Positions 1 through 9,900 of a stretch of 64,000 nucleotides of DNA are shown here, piece after piece. The notes beneath the pieces were generated by a model. That model had not been told where the DNA came from. It made no database searches and was given only the letters and a program-made list of their open reading frames with translations. The stretch lies in NCBI GenBank assembly GCA_002172675.1, contig NETF01000051.1, positions 62,001 to 126,000 of the forward strand, written 5' to 3'. The stretch is from an unicellular cyanobacterium SU3. GTDB lineage: Bacteria > Cyanobacteriota > Cyanobacteriia > Cyanobacteriales > Microcystaceae. Made by a program: the position numbers and the translations under genes. Numbering within the stretch: the stretch's first letter is position 1; each line of letters opens with the position of its first letter.

Positions 1-1964
1 AAATTGACCCCATTATTAAAGCAATTGTTATTTCTGCTTATGGAGATCTTGATAATATTCGAGCAGCTATGAATTGTGGTGCTTTCGATTTTTTAACAAA
101 ACCTATTGATTTTCACGATTTGGAAATTACTACAAGTAAAACCTTAAATCATGTACAACAAATTAAAACGGCTTTTAAACAAGAAAAAGAAGCAAGACAA
201 GCACAAGAAAATTCTTTAAATAAATTAAAGCAAGAGATTGAAAAACGTAAACAAGTTGAAGAGGCTTTACGAAACAATGAAAAGCAGTTAACCCAATTTT
301 TAGCTGCTATTCCTGTCGGTATTTTTATTATTAATGCTAAAAATAAATATCCTTATTATGCTAATAATTTAGCTCAGCAGATGTTTGGGGAAAATATTTT
401 AAACAATATGACTTATGATGAGTTACTAACAATTTATCAGCCCTATTGTTTACATACTGGTAAAAAATATCCTCTTGATCAATTACCGATTCAGCGAGCT
501 TTACGAGGATACGATCCCAAGGTTTCAGATATCGAGATTCGTCATAATGAACAGAAGATTCCTCTTGAAATTTCTGCTAAACCTATTTATGATGAGAAAG
601 GAAATATTTCTTATGTGATTGCAGCTTTTCAGGATATTACAGAAAGAACAAAAGCAGAAGCTGAACGGATTCATTTTACCCAAGAACTAGCTCAAAAAAA
701 TATTGATTTACAACAAGCAAAAGATCAACTATTTAACTACAGTACAACCCTAGAAAAAAAGGTTCTTGAAAGAACCCAAGAACTAACAGAAACTTTAGAG
801 ATTCTTAAGGCAACTCAAGCAGATTTAATGATAGAAAATGCTTTACTAAGAAGTGCTGAAAATGAAAGAAACTATGATTATCAAGTGGGAGGAAGTTTAC
901 CAATAGATGCTCCTAGTTATGTAGTTCGATCTGCTGATCGCTATGTTTATAAAGCATTAAAATCAGCAGAATTTTGTTATATTTTGAATGCAAGACAAAT
1001 GGGGAAATCTAGTCTTCGGGTTCAAATTATGAAACGATTACAAGCTAAAAATTTTGCTTGTGTAGCTATTGATTTATCAGAAATTGGTAATCGACAATTA
1101 ACGATAAAAAAATGGTATGCAGGATTTACTTATATATTACTAAGTGGTCTAGAGCTATTAGATAAAGTCAATTTCAAAGAGTGGTTAAAAGAATATGATT
1201 TTTTATCTCCTGTACAGTGTTTAGCAGAATTAATTAATCAGGTTATCTTACCAAATATTTCTACAAATATTGTTATTTTTATTGATGAAGTTGATAGTGT
1301 ATTAAGTTTAGATTTTCCGATGGATGACTTTTTTATTTTCTTAAGAAGTTGTTATAATAAAAGGGCTGATAATTCTGATTATAAACGGCTTACTTTTGCG
1401 TTATTAGGTGTTGCTAGTCCTTCTCAATTACTAGAAGATAAACAAAGAACTCCCTTTAATATTGGTCAAGTAATTCATTTACAAGGGTTTCAATTTCATG
1501 AAGCACAACCTTTATTAGAAGGATTAAAATCTAAAGTTAAGCATCCCAAAGCGGTATTAAAAGCCGTTTTACATTGGACAAATGGTCAACCGTTTTTAAC
1601 TCAAAAAATTTGCCATTTAATTCATAATTCTCCTGTAGAAATACCTGAAGATAAGGAATACCAATGGGTGACAGAATTAGTGCGATCGCAGATTATAGAA
1701 AACTGGGAATGTCAAGATGAACCAGAACATTTAAGAACGATTCGTGATCGCATTTTGAAAAGTTCTCTTGATAAAAAACAACTCTTAAAACGCTATCACA
1801 CAATACTACATCATCCTAATTATTCTACCAGCGATGATGAAGAAATTAGAGAACTTATTTTGTCAGGACTTATTATTAAAGATGACCAATATTTAAAGGT
1901 TCATAATCCCATTTATCAGGCTATTTTTAATGATGATTGGATAAAATCGATGAATGAGAAATAG
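1..1964 (+). CDS. Receiver-PAS-AAA-like ATPase signalling protein (5' end outside window)
   Basis: The reading frame is open from base 3, so the gene starts upstream of the window. The first visible residues are the C-terminal half of a response-regulator receiver domain, ending in the conserved FLTKPID lysine loop. A coiled coil and a PAS domain (about bases 290-640, ending in the usual DITERTKAEAE) follow. After a second coiled coil comes an AAA-like domain of the AAA_35 type common in cyanobacteria, starting near YQVGGSLP. It has a P-loop-like NARQMGKSS at about base 985 and a Walker B-like IVIFIDEVDS near base 1270. The ATPase domain runs to its usual end (NPIYQAIFNDDW). The role is probably phosphorelay- or ligand-controlled ATPase signalling; the output is unknown. 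Confidence 0.85.
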   Translation, partial: IDPIIKAIVISAYGDLDNIRAAMNCGAFDFLTKPIDFHDLEITTSKTLNHVQQIKTAFKQEKEARQAQENSLNKLKQEIEKRKQVEEALRNNEKQLTQFLAAIPVGIFIINAKNKYPYYANNLAQQMFGENILNNMTYDELLTIYQPYCLHTGKKYPLDQLPIQRALRGYDPKVSDIEIRHNEQKIPLEISAKPIYDEKGNISYVIAAFQDITERTKAEAERIHFTQELAQKNIDLQQAKDQLFNYSTTLEKKVLERTQELTETLEILKATQADLMIENALLRSAENERNYDYQVGGSLPIDAPSYVVRSADRYVYKALKSAEFCYILNARQMGKSSLRVQIMKRLQAKNFACVAIDLSEIGNRQLTIKKWYAGFTYILLSGLELLDKVNFKEWLKEYDFLSPVQCLAELINQVILPNISTNIVIFIDEVDSVLSLDFPMDDFFIFLRSCYNKRADNSDYKRLTFALLGVASPSQLLEDKQRTPFNIGQVIHLQGFQFHEAQPLLEGLKSKVKHPKAVLKAVLHWTNGQPFLTQKICHLIHNSPVEIPEDKEYQWVTELVRSQIIENWECQDEPEHLRTIRDRILKSSLDKKQLLKRYHTILHHPNYSTSDDEEIRELILSGLIIKDDQYLKVHNPIYQAIFNDDWIKSMNEK

Positions 1965-2003
1965 TTTATTATTCCAATAACCATACAAATAATTCTTCTA
2001 CGA

Positions 2004-2155
2004 TTAGTAGAAAGTTCAGTTTGTATGGTGCTATGTTTCCCTTTCAGCATTGATTTTTCAAGAATTTTTCCGTTGATATATTCTTTAACTGGTTTTGTTT
2101 CTGGTAATAGTAAGAATTCTTGTAAGGTAAGAGATTTAGAAGAAGTTTGAATCAT
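2004..2155 (-). pseudogene. Truncated Uma2-family nuclease remnant
   Basis: The first 50 or so residues match the N-terminus of Uma2-family (DUF820) putative endonucleases, with the typical LTLQEFLLLPETKP and EYINGKILEKSM stretches. Homology stops after KHSTIQTELST. The open frame then reads into unrelated sequence and the 3' end of the neighbouring ATPase gene, stopping at 1916. The PD-(D/E)xK catalytic core, which lies further downstream in the family, is missing, so this is a 3'-truncated remnant. Another short minus-strand frame (2288 to about 2136) precedes it and is not recognised. Confidence 0.7.
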
Positions 2156-2641
2156 AGTCTTTAATAATAAATAAGTGATTATTGATTATTGCAACAATAA
2201 AAAAACGACAGCTAGAAATCCCATCTTTAATACATTGAAGGATTTTAAGTTGATATTCATTCAAAAAATTTTGTTGAAATTGTGTCATAGTATAAGTAAT
2301 ATTGTTAGGTTATAAGAGACTACTTATTAAAGGAACATTTACAACCAGTTTTTTAGGGTGGGCAAAGTTTTCTACTTTATGGGTGGTTAAGATAAATCTT
2401 TGATTTGCCCACCCTACGGTCTGAAAATTTTGTGTTTAAACAGCGTCTAATTATTGTTTACCAACCTATCAAGATGATAACTAAAATTAAAGAGAAAGTT
2501 TAAGTATAAAATAGTAACTATATTAGGTTTTGTTACATTAGTTTACAAAAAAACAATAACTGACGATAATAACGTAATCTAATATCAGATATACTGATAA
2601 CTGTTCATTGATTCAATGTAATTTAAGAAATAGTTTAATCC
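2156..2641. other. Intergenic region with one dispersed palindromic repeat
   Basis: This is a 486-base stretch without a convincing gene. It holds the inverted repeat at 2355-2415. Otherwise it is AT-rich and presumably carries the bciB promoter close to 2600. No RNA gene is seen. Confidence 0.5.
2355..2415. repeat. Dispersed inverted repeat (AGGGTGGGCAAA arms)
   Basis: Left arm AGGGTGGGCAAA (2355-2366) and right arm TTTGCCCACCCT (2404-2415) are perfectly complementary over 12 bases, around a 37-base loop. The same GTGGGCA/TGCCCAC theme occurs compactly at 55321 and 57750, so it belongs to a dispersed repeat family. Confidence 0.75.
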
Positions 2642-3838
2642 ATGACATCTATTCACCCTCACAGCAAAGCAAAAGCCCTTAAACCTGGTAGTCGTCGTCC
2701 CGCAAAAGAACTCTGTAGTGAGTGTGGCTTATGTGATACCTGTTATATTCATTATGTTAAAGAAGCTTGTGCTTTTCTCAATCAACAAATTGCCGAATTG
2801 GAAACAATTGCTCACGGAAAAAGTCGCAATTTAGAAGATGAAAATGACTGGTATTTTGGTGTTCATCAAGAGATGATGGCAGCCCGAAAAAAAGAACCCA
2901 TCGAAGGGGCGCAATGGACAGGAATAGTGAGTACCATTGCTTGCGAAATGTTAGAGAAAGGAATAGTTGAAGGAGTGGTATGTGTTCAAAATACCAAAGA
3001 AGATAGATTTCAACCCATGCCAGTTATTGCTAGAACTTCTGAGGAAGTTTTGGCCGCTAGGGTAAATAAACCGACTTTATCGCCCAATTTATCTATCTTA
3101 GAACAGATCAAAGAATCTAACTTAAAACGCTTATTAGTTATTGGTGTGGGTTGTCAAATTCAAGCCTTACGGGCAGTGGAAAAAGAATTAGGATTAGAGA
3201 AACTCTATGTATTAGGAACTCCCTGTGTGGATAATGTGACTCGTGAGGGGTTACAAAAATTCTTAGAAACCACCAGTCAATCTCCTGATACCGTGGTTCA
3301 TTATGAGTTTATGCAGGATTTTCGAGTTCATTTTAAACACGAAGATGGTTCAATTGAGAAAGTCCCATTTTTTGGCTTAAAAACTAATAAATTAAAAGAT
3401 GTTTTTGCCCCTTCTTGCATGAGTTGTTTTGATTATGTTAACTCTTTAGCTGACTTAGTGGTAGGCTATATGGGGGCAGAATTTGGCTGGCAATGGATTA
3501 TGGTTCGTAATGATAAAGGAAAAGAAATGTTAGCCTTAGTCGAAGACCAAATAAACACGAAACCTGTTATTTCACAAGGAGATAGAAAACAGGCGGTTCA
3601 ACAAAGTATTCCGGCTTATGATAAAGGAGTAACTTTACCCATGTGGGCTGCTAAATTAATGGGGGTTGTTATTGAAAGAGTAGGGCCAAAGGGATTAGAA
3701 TATGCCCGTTTTTCTATTGATTCTCATTTCACTCGTAATTATTTATATGTAAAACGGAATCATCCTGAAAAGTTAGAGAATCATGTCCCTAACTATGCAA
3801 AAAAAATTGTGTCTCAATATCAGTTACCTGATAAATAA
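2642..3838 (+). CDS. bciB: Ferredoxin-dependent 3,8-divinyl chlorophyllide 8-vinyl reductase (BciB)
   Basis: The protein belongs to the FrhB/coenzyme F420 hydrogenase beta-subunit-like family. Its cyanobacterial members (about 400 residues, Synechocystis slr1923 type) reduce the 8-vinyl group of divinyl (proto)chlorophyllide using ferredoxin, a late step of chlorophyll a synthesis. The N-terminus has the iron-sulfur motif CSECGLCDTC (residues about 21-30). A second cysteine cluster, CMSC, lies near residue 260, followed by LADLVVGYMGAE. Length (398 residues) and start agree with the family. A related paralogue family is the 7-hydroxymethyl-chlorophyll a reductase, but context and length favour BciB. 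The gene stands alone, facing a convergent zinc peptidase gene. Confidence 0.88.
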   Translation: MTSIHPHSKAKALKPGSRRPAKELCSECGLCDTCYIHYVKEACAFLNQQIAELETIAHGKSRNLEDENDWYFGVHQEMMAARKKEPIEGAQWTGIVSTIACEMLEKGIVEGVVCVQNTKEDRFQPMPVIARTSEEVLAARVNKPTLSPNLSILEQIKESNLKRLLVIGVGCQIQALRAVEKELGLEKLYVLGTPCVDNVTREGLQKFLETTSQSPDTVVHYEFMQDFRVHFKHEDGSIEKVPFFGLKTNKLKDVFAPSCMSCFDYVNSLADLVVGYMGAEFGWQWIMVRNDKGKEMLALVEDQINTKPVISQGDRKQAVQQSIPAYDKGVTLPMWAAKLMGVVIERVGPKGLEYARFSIDSHFTRNYLYVKRNHPEKLENHVPNYAKKIVSQYQLPDK

Positions 3839-3865
3839 ACACAACCTAAACAAGAGTATTCATCT

Positions 3866-4468
3866 CTATTGAAAACAAGATTTAGGGTCATTAAATCCAC
3901 TTAAAAATGCCCTTCCTCGTTGTTCGGGGGTTCCATGATGATGAGTGTGTTCATAGTCATAGTCCCCTGTCATCATGGCCGTCATTGCCCCTTCCTTTAA
4001 ATCTCCAGGCTCTAATATTCCCAACTCATGGCTAGCTGCAAAAAACGCCCCTGCTAAACAGTCAGCTTGCAACTCCAAAACCATAATCGGCAAATTCTTG
4101 TCAAGAATTCCTAAATGTTTCTGCACAGAATGACCGTATTCGTGGGCCAAAGCGAAAAAACCAGCAGAATCACCGACTGTTTCGACTAATTTATCCATTT
4201 GAACCATATTCAGATGAATGGTGTTAGAATCAGTACAGTAATGGGCTAATAATGAAGGACCACAAGGAGTCAACTCAATATTTCGGTGAGAATAAACCAT
4301 CGGATAGGTATAGCGTATCCCTAAACGGGTCAAAATTCCTCCCCAAAATGCGTCTAGTCCATTACTAACGGCTGATAAAGTCGGTTGGTCCCATGTTGCT
4401 TGGGTGGGTTGGAAGGGAAATAAACCTAAAGATAGGGCAAGAATACTGACAGCAATCTGTTTTTTCAT
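3866..4468 (-). CDS. Exported neutral zinc metallopeptidase
   Basis: The 200-residue protein starts with a cleavable-looking signal peptide (MKKQIAVSILALSLGLFPF, then a QAT region), so it is probably periplasmic. The zinc motif HEYGH is near residue 110, and the third-ligand helix ELQADCLAGAFFA follows about 25 residues later. This is the arrangement of the YpfJ-like putative neutral zinc metallopeptidases. The tail is histidine-rich (EHTHHHG). The substrate is unknown. It converges on bciB with only 27 bases between the stops. Confidence 0.82.
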   Translation of the reverse strand: MKKQIAVSILALSLGLFPFQPTQATWDQPTLSAVSNGLDAFWGGILTRLGIRYTYPMVYSHRNIELTPCGPSLLAHYCTDSNTIHLNMVQMDKLVETVGDSAGFFALAHEYGHSVQKHLGILDKNLPIMVLELQADCLAGAFFAASHELGILEPGDLKEGAMTAMMTGDYDYEHTHHHGTPEQRGRAFLSGFNDPKSCFQ

Positions 4469-4645
4469 CTTAATTCACTTTGTTAGCTTTTAGCTGGTTA
4501 TGCACGTTAATGGCATAACGATTAAAGGAATTAAGCAGAGATAATTTAGCCTACTTCCTTAATGATACTTCAAAAGTCAAGACAGGGAACAGGGTTCATT
4601 TTGATTGTCAGAATATCCCATATATTCAGAAATTATCTCCATAAC

Positions 4646-6745
4646 TCAGCAAAAATTAAAGTTGGGGAGAGTTCCAGGAAAGGGTTTACTAAAAAAGTAT
4701 CCCTGTCCATATTCACATTGTAACTCTTGTAATAAATCGAGTTGTTTTGTGGTTTCTATCCCTTCGGCTACCACATCCATTCCTAGGGTACGTCCTAATA
4801 AGATAATCGTTCGCACAATCTCTAATCCATTTTGTTCTGATTCCATTTGATTGACGAAGGAGCGATCAATTTTCAACGTATTGACAGGAAACCGATGTAA
4901 ATAGCTCAAAGAAGAGTAACCTGTACCAAAATCATCCAGAGCAAGAGCAATGCCTAATTCTCGCAATTCAGCTAGAAGAGTTGTTGCAAGTTTGGGATTT
5001 TCGATTAAGGCAGTCTCAGTAATCTCTAATTTGAGGCAGTTAGGAGCTAAATCTGTAGCTTGTAAGATTTGGACAATCGTCTCGACTAAATTGATTTCAC
5101 CTAAACCACGACTAGATAAATTAACACTGATCACTGCATCAGACAGATGAGGATATTCTTTTTGCCATTGTTTCATCTGAGTACAAGCTTCTCTCAATAT
5201 CCATCGGTCAAATTCCACAATTAAACCTATTTCTTCAGCAATGGGAATAAAATGAAAGGGGGTGAGTTGTCCTCTTTTGGGGTGATTCCAGCGTAAAAGT
5301 GCCTCGAACCCTACAATTGTGCTATCTTTGACTGAAACAATCGGTTGATAATGGGCTTCTAGTTCATTTTGTACAATAGCATTACGCAAATCAGCTTCTA
5401 ATTGAGACGCTACAATAATTTCCTCTCGCATTAAGGGATCAAAGATAACATGACCTCCTTTGCCTTGAGATTTAGCACGATACATGGAAATATCTGCATC
5501 TCGAATCATATCATCAATGTTGTTGTACTCTCGAGAACTAAAAACAATGCCAATGCTGGCTTTGGTTAAAACTTGGTTATTGCCTAATTTAAAAGGTTTG
5601 GCGATCGCTTTTTCAATTCTTTGGGCAATTTTAACGGTTTCTTGAATATTTTGGGGAAGTTCTAATAAGATAGCAAATTCGTCTCCCCCTAACCTGGCAA
5701 CGGTATCAATGGAACGAATGGATGATTGAAGGCGACTGGCGACTTCTGTTAGTAGCACATCCCCCATATTATGACCTAAAGTATCATTAACAATTTTGAA
5801 GCGATCGAGGTCTAAAAACATCACTGCAAATGAGTAGTTTTGATCGGTGCGCTGATATCGGTTGAGTGCATCAGTAAGTCTTTCCCTAATCCAAGCACGG
5901 TTAGGCAAACCCGTTAAATCGTCGTAAAAAGCTTTGCGGTGTAATTTGTGTGCGGTTAATCGCTTTTGTGTCACATCTCGAAACACTAATACGGCTCCTG
6001 AGATGTCTCCTTTGCCATTTTTAAGCGGGATAGAGCCGGAATGGCTGGCAATGGGGGCAATACTATCTTCTATGGGAATTTGGGTGCCATCTTTGCTAAT
6101 GAGTAAGGTATTTTGAGGTAAGGTATAGAGCTTTCCTGTCTTGAGAACTTGATAAATGGGGTTATCTAGAGGAGCTTTAGTGAGTTCATTGAATAGGATA
6201 AAAATGTCTCGAACATCTTTGCCGAGGGCTTCAATATAAGGCCAACCCGTTAGTTTTTCGGCAATGGCATTAATAAAGGTCACTTTCCCTTGCTGATCTG
6301 TGGTAATTACCCCGTCACCAATGCTTTTGAGTACGGTGGCCAACCATTGAGCGTGATCTTTTAACTGTTTGTTGATTTTATTGCGATAAAGGGCTAGTTC
6401 AATATTGGTACGTAATTCTCTCTCGTCAAAGGGTTTGATAATATAACCAGCCGGTTCGGTTTGTTTGGCTCGATTTAAGGTTTCGTCATCGGAATGAGCC
6501 GTTGAATAGATGATTGGAATATCAAACTGATTGACAATGATTTGGGCTGTGGAAATACCATCCATCTCACCAATAATTCTGATATCCATGATGATCAGAT
6601 CGGGTTGAATTTCTATTGTTTTTTGGATGGCAATTTCTCCTGAGTCAGCAATGGCAGGAACGTCGTATCCCAAGTCTTCTAGAATAAACTGTAAATCCTG
6701 AGCTACAATACTTTCGTCTTCAACGATCAAGATTTTGGCTGTCAT
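4646..6745 (-). CDS. Receiver-PAS-GGDEF-EAL cyclic di-GMP regulator
   Basis: I place the start at 6745 (MTAKILIVEDE), because an AAGGGTAT ribosome-site-like sequence precedes it; the open frame extends 12 codons further to 6781. Domains in order: receiver (residues 4-118, with the phospho-acceptor Asp in IIMDIRI), PAS (about 130-255), GGDEF with an intact LGGDEFAIL, and EAL with an intact GFEALLRW. Both the diguanylate cyclase and the phosphodiesterase catalytic signatures are therefore present, and the net activity cannot be told from sequence. It probably takes phosphate from a hybrid or orphan kinase; the kinase gene just upstream (6903-10598, same strand) is an obvious candidate partner. 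Confidence 0.9.
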   Translation of the reverse strand: MTAKILIVEDESIVAQDLQFILEDLGYDVPAIADSGEIAIQKTIEIQPDLIIMDIRIIGEMDGISTAQIIVNQFDIPIIYSTAHSDDETLNRAKQTEPAGYIIKPFDERELRTNIELALYRNKINKQLKDHAQWLATVLKSIGDGVITTDQQGKVTFINAIAEKLTGWPYIEALGKDVRDIFILFNELTKAPLDNPIYQVLKTGKLYTLPQNTLLISKDGTQIPIEDSIAPIASHSGSIPLKNGKGDISGAVLVFRDVTQKRLTAHKLHRKAFYDDLTGLPNRAWIRERLTDALNRYQRTDQNYSFAVMFLDLDRFKIVNDTLGHNMGDVLLTEVASRLQSSIRSIDTVARLGGDEFAILLELPQNIQETVKIAQRIEKAIAKPFKLGNNQVLTKASIGIVFSSREYNNIDDMIRDADISMYRAKSQGKGGHVIFDPLMREEIIVASQLEADLRNAIVQNELEAHYQPIVSVKDSTIVGFEALLRWNHPKRGQLTPFHFIPIAEEIGLIVEFDRWILREACTQMKQWQKEYPHLSDAVISVNLSSRGLGEINLVETIVQILQATDLAPNCLKLEITETALIENPKLATTLLAELRELGIALALDDFGTGYSSLSYLHRFPVNTLKIDRSFVNQMESEQNGLEIVRTIILLGRTLGMDVVAEGIETTKQLDLLQELQCEYGQGYFFSKPFPGTLPNFNFC

Positions 6746-6902
6746 AAAAATACCCTTAAGTTGCACTAATAAGGTGAGCAAAAATTTTGTTTATTTATAA
6801 GAACGGTTTTAATTTACGTTAGTTTATAGAAATATTGTTACTAAGAAGACCTTTTTCACAATAAAAACCACTTTTTTGAGTTAAGTTTTTCTTGATTTTT
6901 TC

Positions 6903-9900
6903 TTAAGTTTTTTTGTTTAATGTAATTATAAATTGAGTTCCTGATGTCCTATCAATTTCTAAGTTAGCACGGAGTTGATTAATTAGGTTAGTGACTAATC
7001 TTAATCCGAGACTTTTGGTGTTCTTAATCTCTAACGCCTCGGGTAGTCCTTTGCCATTATCCTGAATAATTAAAAGAATTTTAGACTCTTGGGTCATTGA
7101 AGCTTGAATCAAAATTTCTCCTTTATCTTTTGGTTCAAATGCGTATTTGAGAGCGTTAGTCACTAACTCATTAATAATCAAACCGCAAGGAACAGCAGTA
7201 TCAATATCTAGAAAAATTTGGGGATCGATCTCAACATTTAAAGCGATCTGAGACTTTCCTAGAGAATAAGAGCGTAATAAACTATTGGTCAAATCACGAA
7301 TATATCCCCTTAAGTTAATTTGTGAGAGATTATTGGATTGATAAAGCTTTTCATGAACGAGAGACATGGACTTGACTCGATTTTGTGTTTCCTTAAACTG
7401 GTCAAGAAAGCTATCTACTGGCTTACTTTTTAGAGAACGAGCTTGCAAATTGAGCAAACTACAGATGACTTGCAGATTATTTTTAACGCGGTGGTGAATT
7501 TCTTGAAGCAGCACTTCTTTTTCGTGAAGAGAGTTAGCGACTTTTTGTTCTGTTTCTTTACGATTGGTGATATCAATTTCGGCTCCCACCATGCGAATCA
7601 CTTCCCCTTCTTCATTCCACAGTGCGTGTCCCCGATCTAGCACCCAGATATAAGAACCATCTCGACGTAGCACCCGATATTCCACAGAAAAAGCCGTTTT
7701 TTCAGTAAAGTGAGCTTGAATGGCTTGGGTGACTCTATCTAAATCATCGGGATGAACCCTCTCTATCCATTGATTTAAGTGATTATCAATTTCTTCAGGT
7801 TCATAACCGCGCATTTTTTTCCAGTAGGGAGAGAAGAAGACTTCATCTGTTGCCACATTCCAATCCCAAATTCCATCTTTAGTTCCTTGCAAAATTAATT
7901 CCCAGCGTTCTTCACTTTGTTTCAGTTTTGTTTCGTAACGCTTGCGAGCCGTAATATCTTGAATTTGAGCGATGCAATATTGGGGTTGCTCATCAGCATC
8001 TCGTACCAAAGAAACATTTAACAAAATCCAGACAATTTCTCCTGCCTTGTTAAAATATCGCTTTTCCATTTGGTAACAGCGAATGTTTCCAGCGATCAAG
8101 TCTTGTAAATAGCCGAGATCCTTATCTAAATCATCGGGATGGGTAATGGATTGAAAATCTCTCGCCAATAATTCCGATTCTGAATAGTTTAAAAGGTTAC
8201 ATAACGACTGATTCACCTGTAACCATTGCCCGGTGAGTGACACTAAGGCCATTCCCGTTCCTGCTTCACTAAAAGCAAGACGAAAGCGTTCTTCACTCTC
8301 TCTTAATTTGATTTCTGCCTGTTTATTCTTGGTAATATCTCGGAAGGTGACAACAAATCCATCCCCTAATTTAACGGATGTACTTTGAAACCAACGATTA
8401 ATGCCATCATAATTATAATAAAATTCTTGTCGTATGGGTTCTCCTATCTCTACCACCTGAACATACTTATTAAACAACCCCGTTTTCTTATTTCCTGGCA
8501 ATTCTTCTAACATTCGTTTCCCAATTAATTCTTCTTGGGTTCGTTCTACAATTTTTGCTGCCATCGGATTCGCTAACTGCCATCGAAAGTCAACAATGTG
8601 ACCTTTTTCGTTACGAATGGATTCAAAAGCCATAACGCCATCAAGAGAACTATTTAAGATTCCATCTAGGAACAGTTGAGAATTGCGTAGATTTGTCTCA
8701 GCTTGCTTTCGTTGGATAAATTGCCCAATTTGATTGCCTAAGGTATTAAACCATTGGAGAAGATTGGGTTCAGGAGAACGACTTTGCTGGCTAAAAAAGG
8801 CAAAAACCCCTAAAACCTGATTATCTACCAGAATAGGAAAGGCAAAAGCCCCGTGAAGCCCATCTTTAATGGCAGCTGACTGCCTCAAAAAGTTATTATC
8901 GATGGTAACATCTTCAATCCATGCTCCTTCTTTCCTTGCCAAAACACGGCCGGGTAATCCGACAGTAATGGGAAAAGAAACTTGCCAGGTACTAGCCTCA
9001 AAGTCAGGAAATTGAGTCGATGGAAGATGCCAAATTTCCATACAGTGTAGAGATTGAGATGATGATAGGCAAGACGGGGACTCTTCAAGACAATTTTCAC
9101 AAGTCATCCACAGTTCTCCCCAACTCCAGTCTAAGGTTTGGCAAATGACTTGGAGTAATTTTGGAATCACTTCAGGAATCGTATTGGTCTCGGCTAAAAC
9201 CATAGAAATGGCTGCTTGTGCTTTTAATAATTTCTGCGATCGCTGTTGTTTTTGTTCGACAAGCTTTTGCTGAGTAATATCGGAGACTGTTCCCAAATAA
9301 CCGCTTATGTTTCCTTGTTCATCTATCATAGGAACTGTCTTGGAACTCACCCAATTAACCTTTCCTTGAGACGTTTGGTAGCGAAATGTCAGATAAAATT
9401 CTTGTTTGGTTTTTATAGCTTGAGTCCAAGCGGTCAAGACTTCTTTGCGATCGTCCGGATGCACCGCTTTGAACCAACCCGTTCCCAGAGCTTCTTCTGT
9501 AGAAAGACCGGATAGTTGACACCAATAGGGGTTAACTAATAAATATTCCCCTTGCGTATTTGTTTCATAAATGCCTGTTGGCACAGAATTAATCAGCAAT
9601 TGAAAACGTCCTTCCTTATTTTGCAGTTGTCTGAGAGTTCTTTGGTATTTGATGGTCTCTTGCTGTAACCGTTGTTTTTGCTGTTCTAAAGTTTGTTCTA
9701 GAGATTCAACAATTCCGTAAATCTCCATAGGATCGATGGCTTTGAGCAAGGTGGTTTGAGTAATAATGCCCAGGAGTGTGTTTTGATCATCAGTTACGAC
9801 CAACCGACGCACTCGCAATTGTTCCATTGCTTGTTGCACTATTGTCAAAGAATCGTCAGGTTTGAGACATTTTAAGGGACGACTCATCACTGTTTGCGCG

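Noticed and set aside
2136-2288. Short minus-strand frame (MTQFQQNFLNEYQLKILQ...) upstream of the Uma2 remnant
   Set aside because: About 50 residues, no recognised family, and it overlaps the remnant's start; not enough to call a gene.
4605-4850. Plus-strand 81-residue frame rich in Cys and Ser
   Set aside because: It is antisense to the EAL domain and shows no ribosome site or family.
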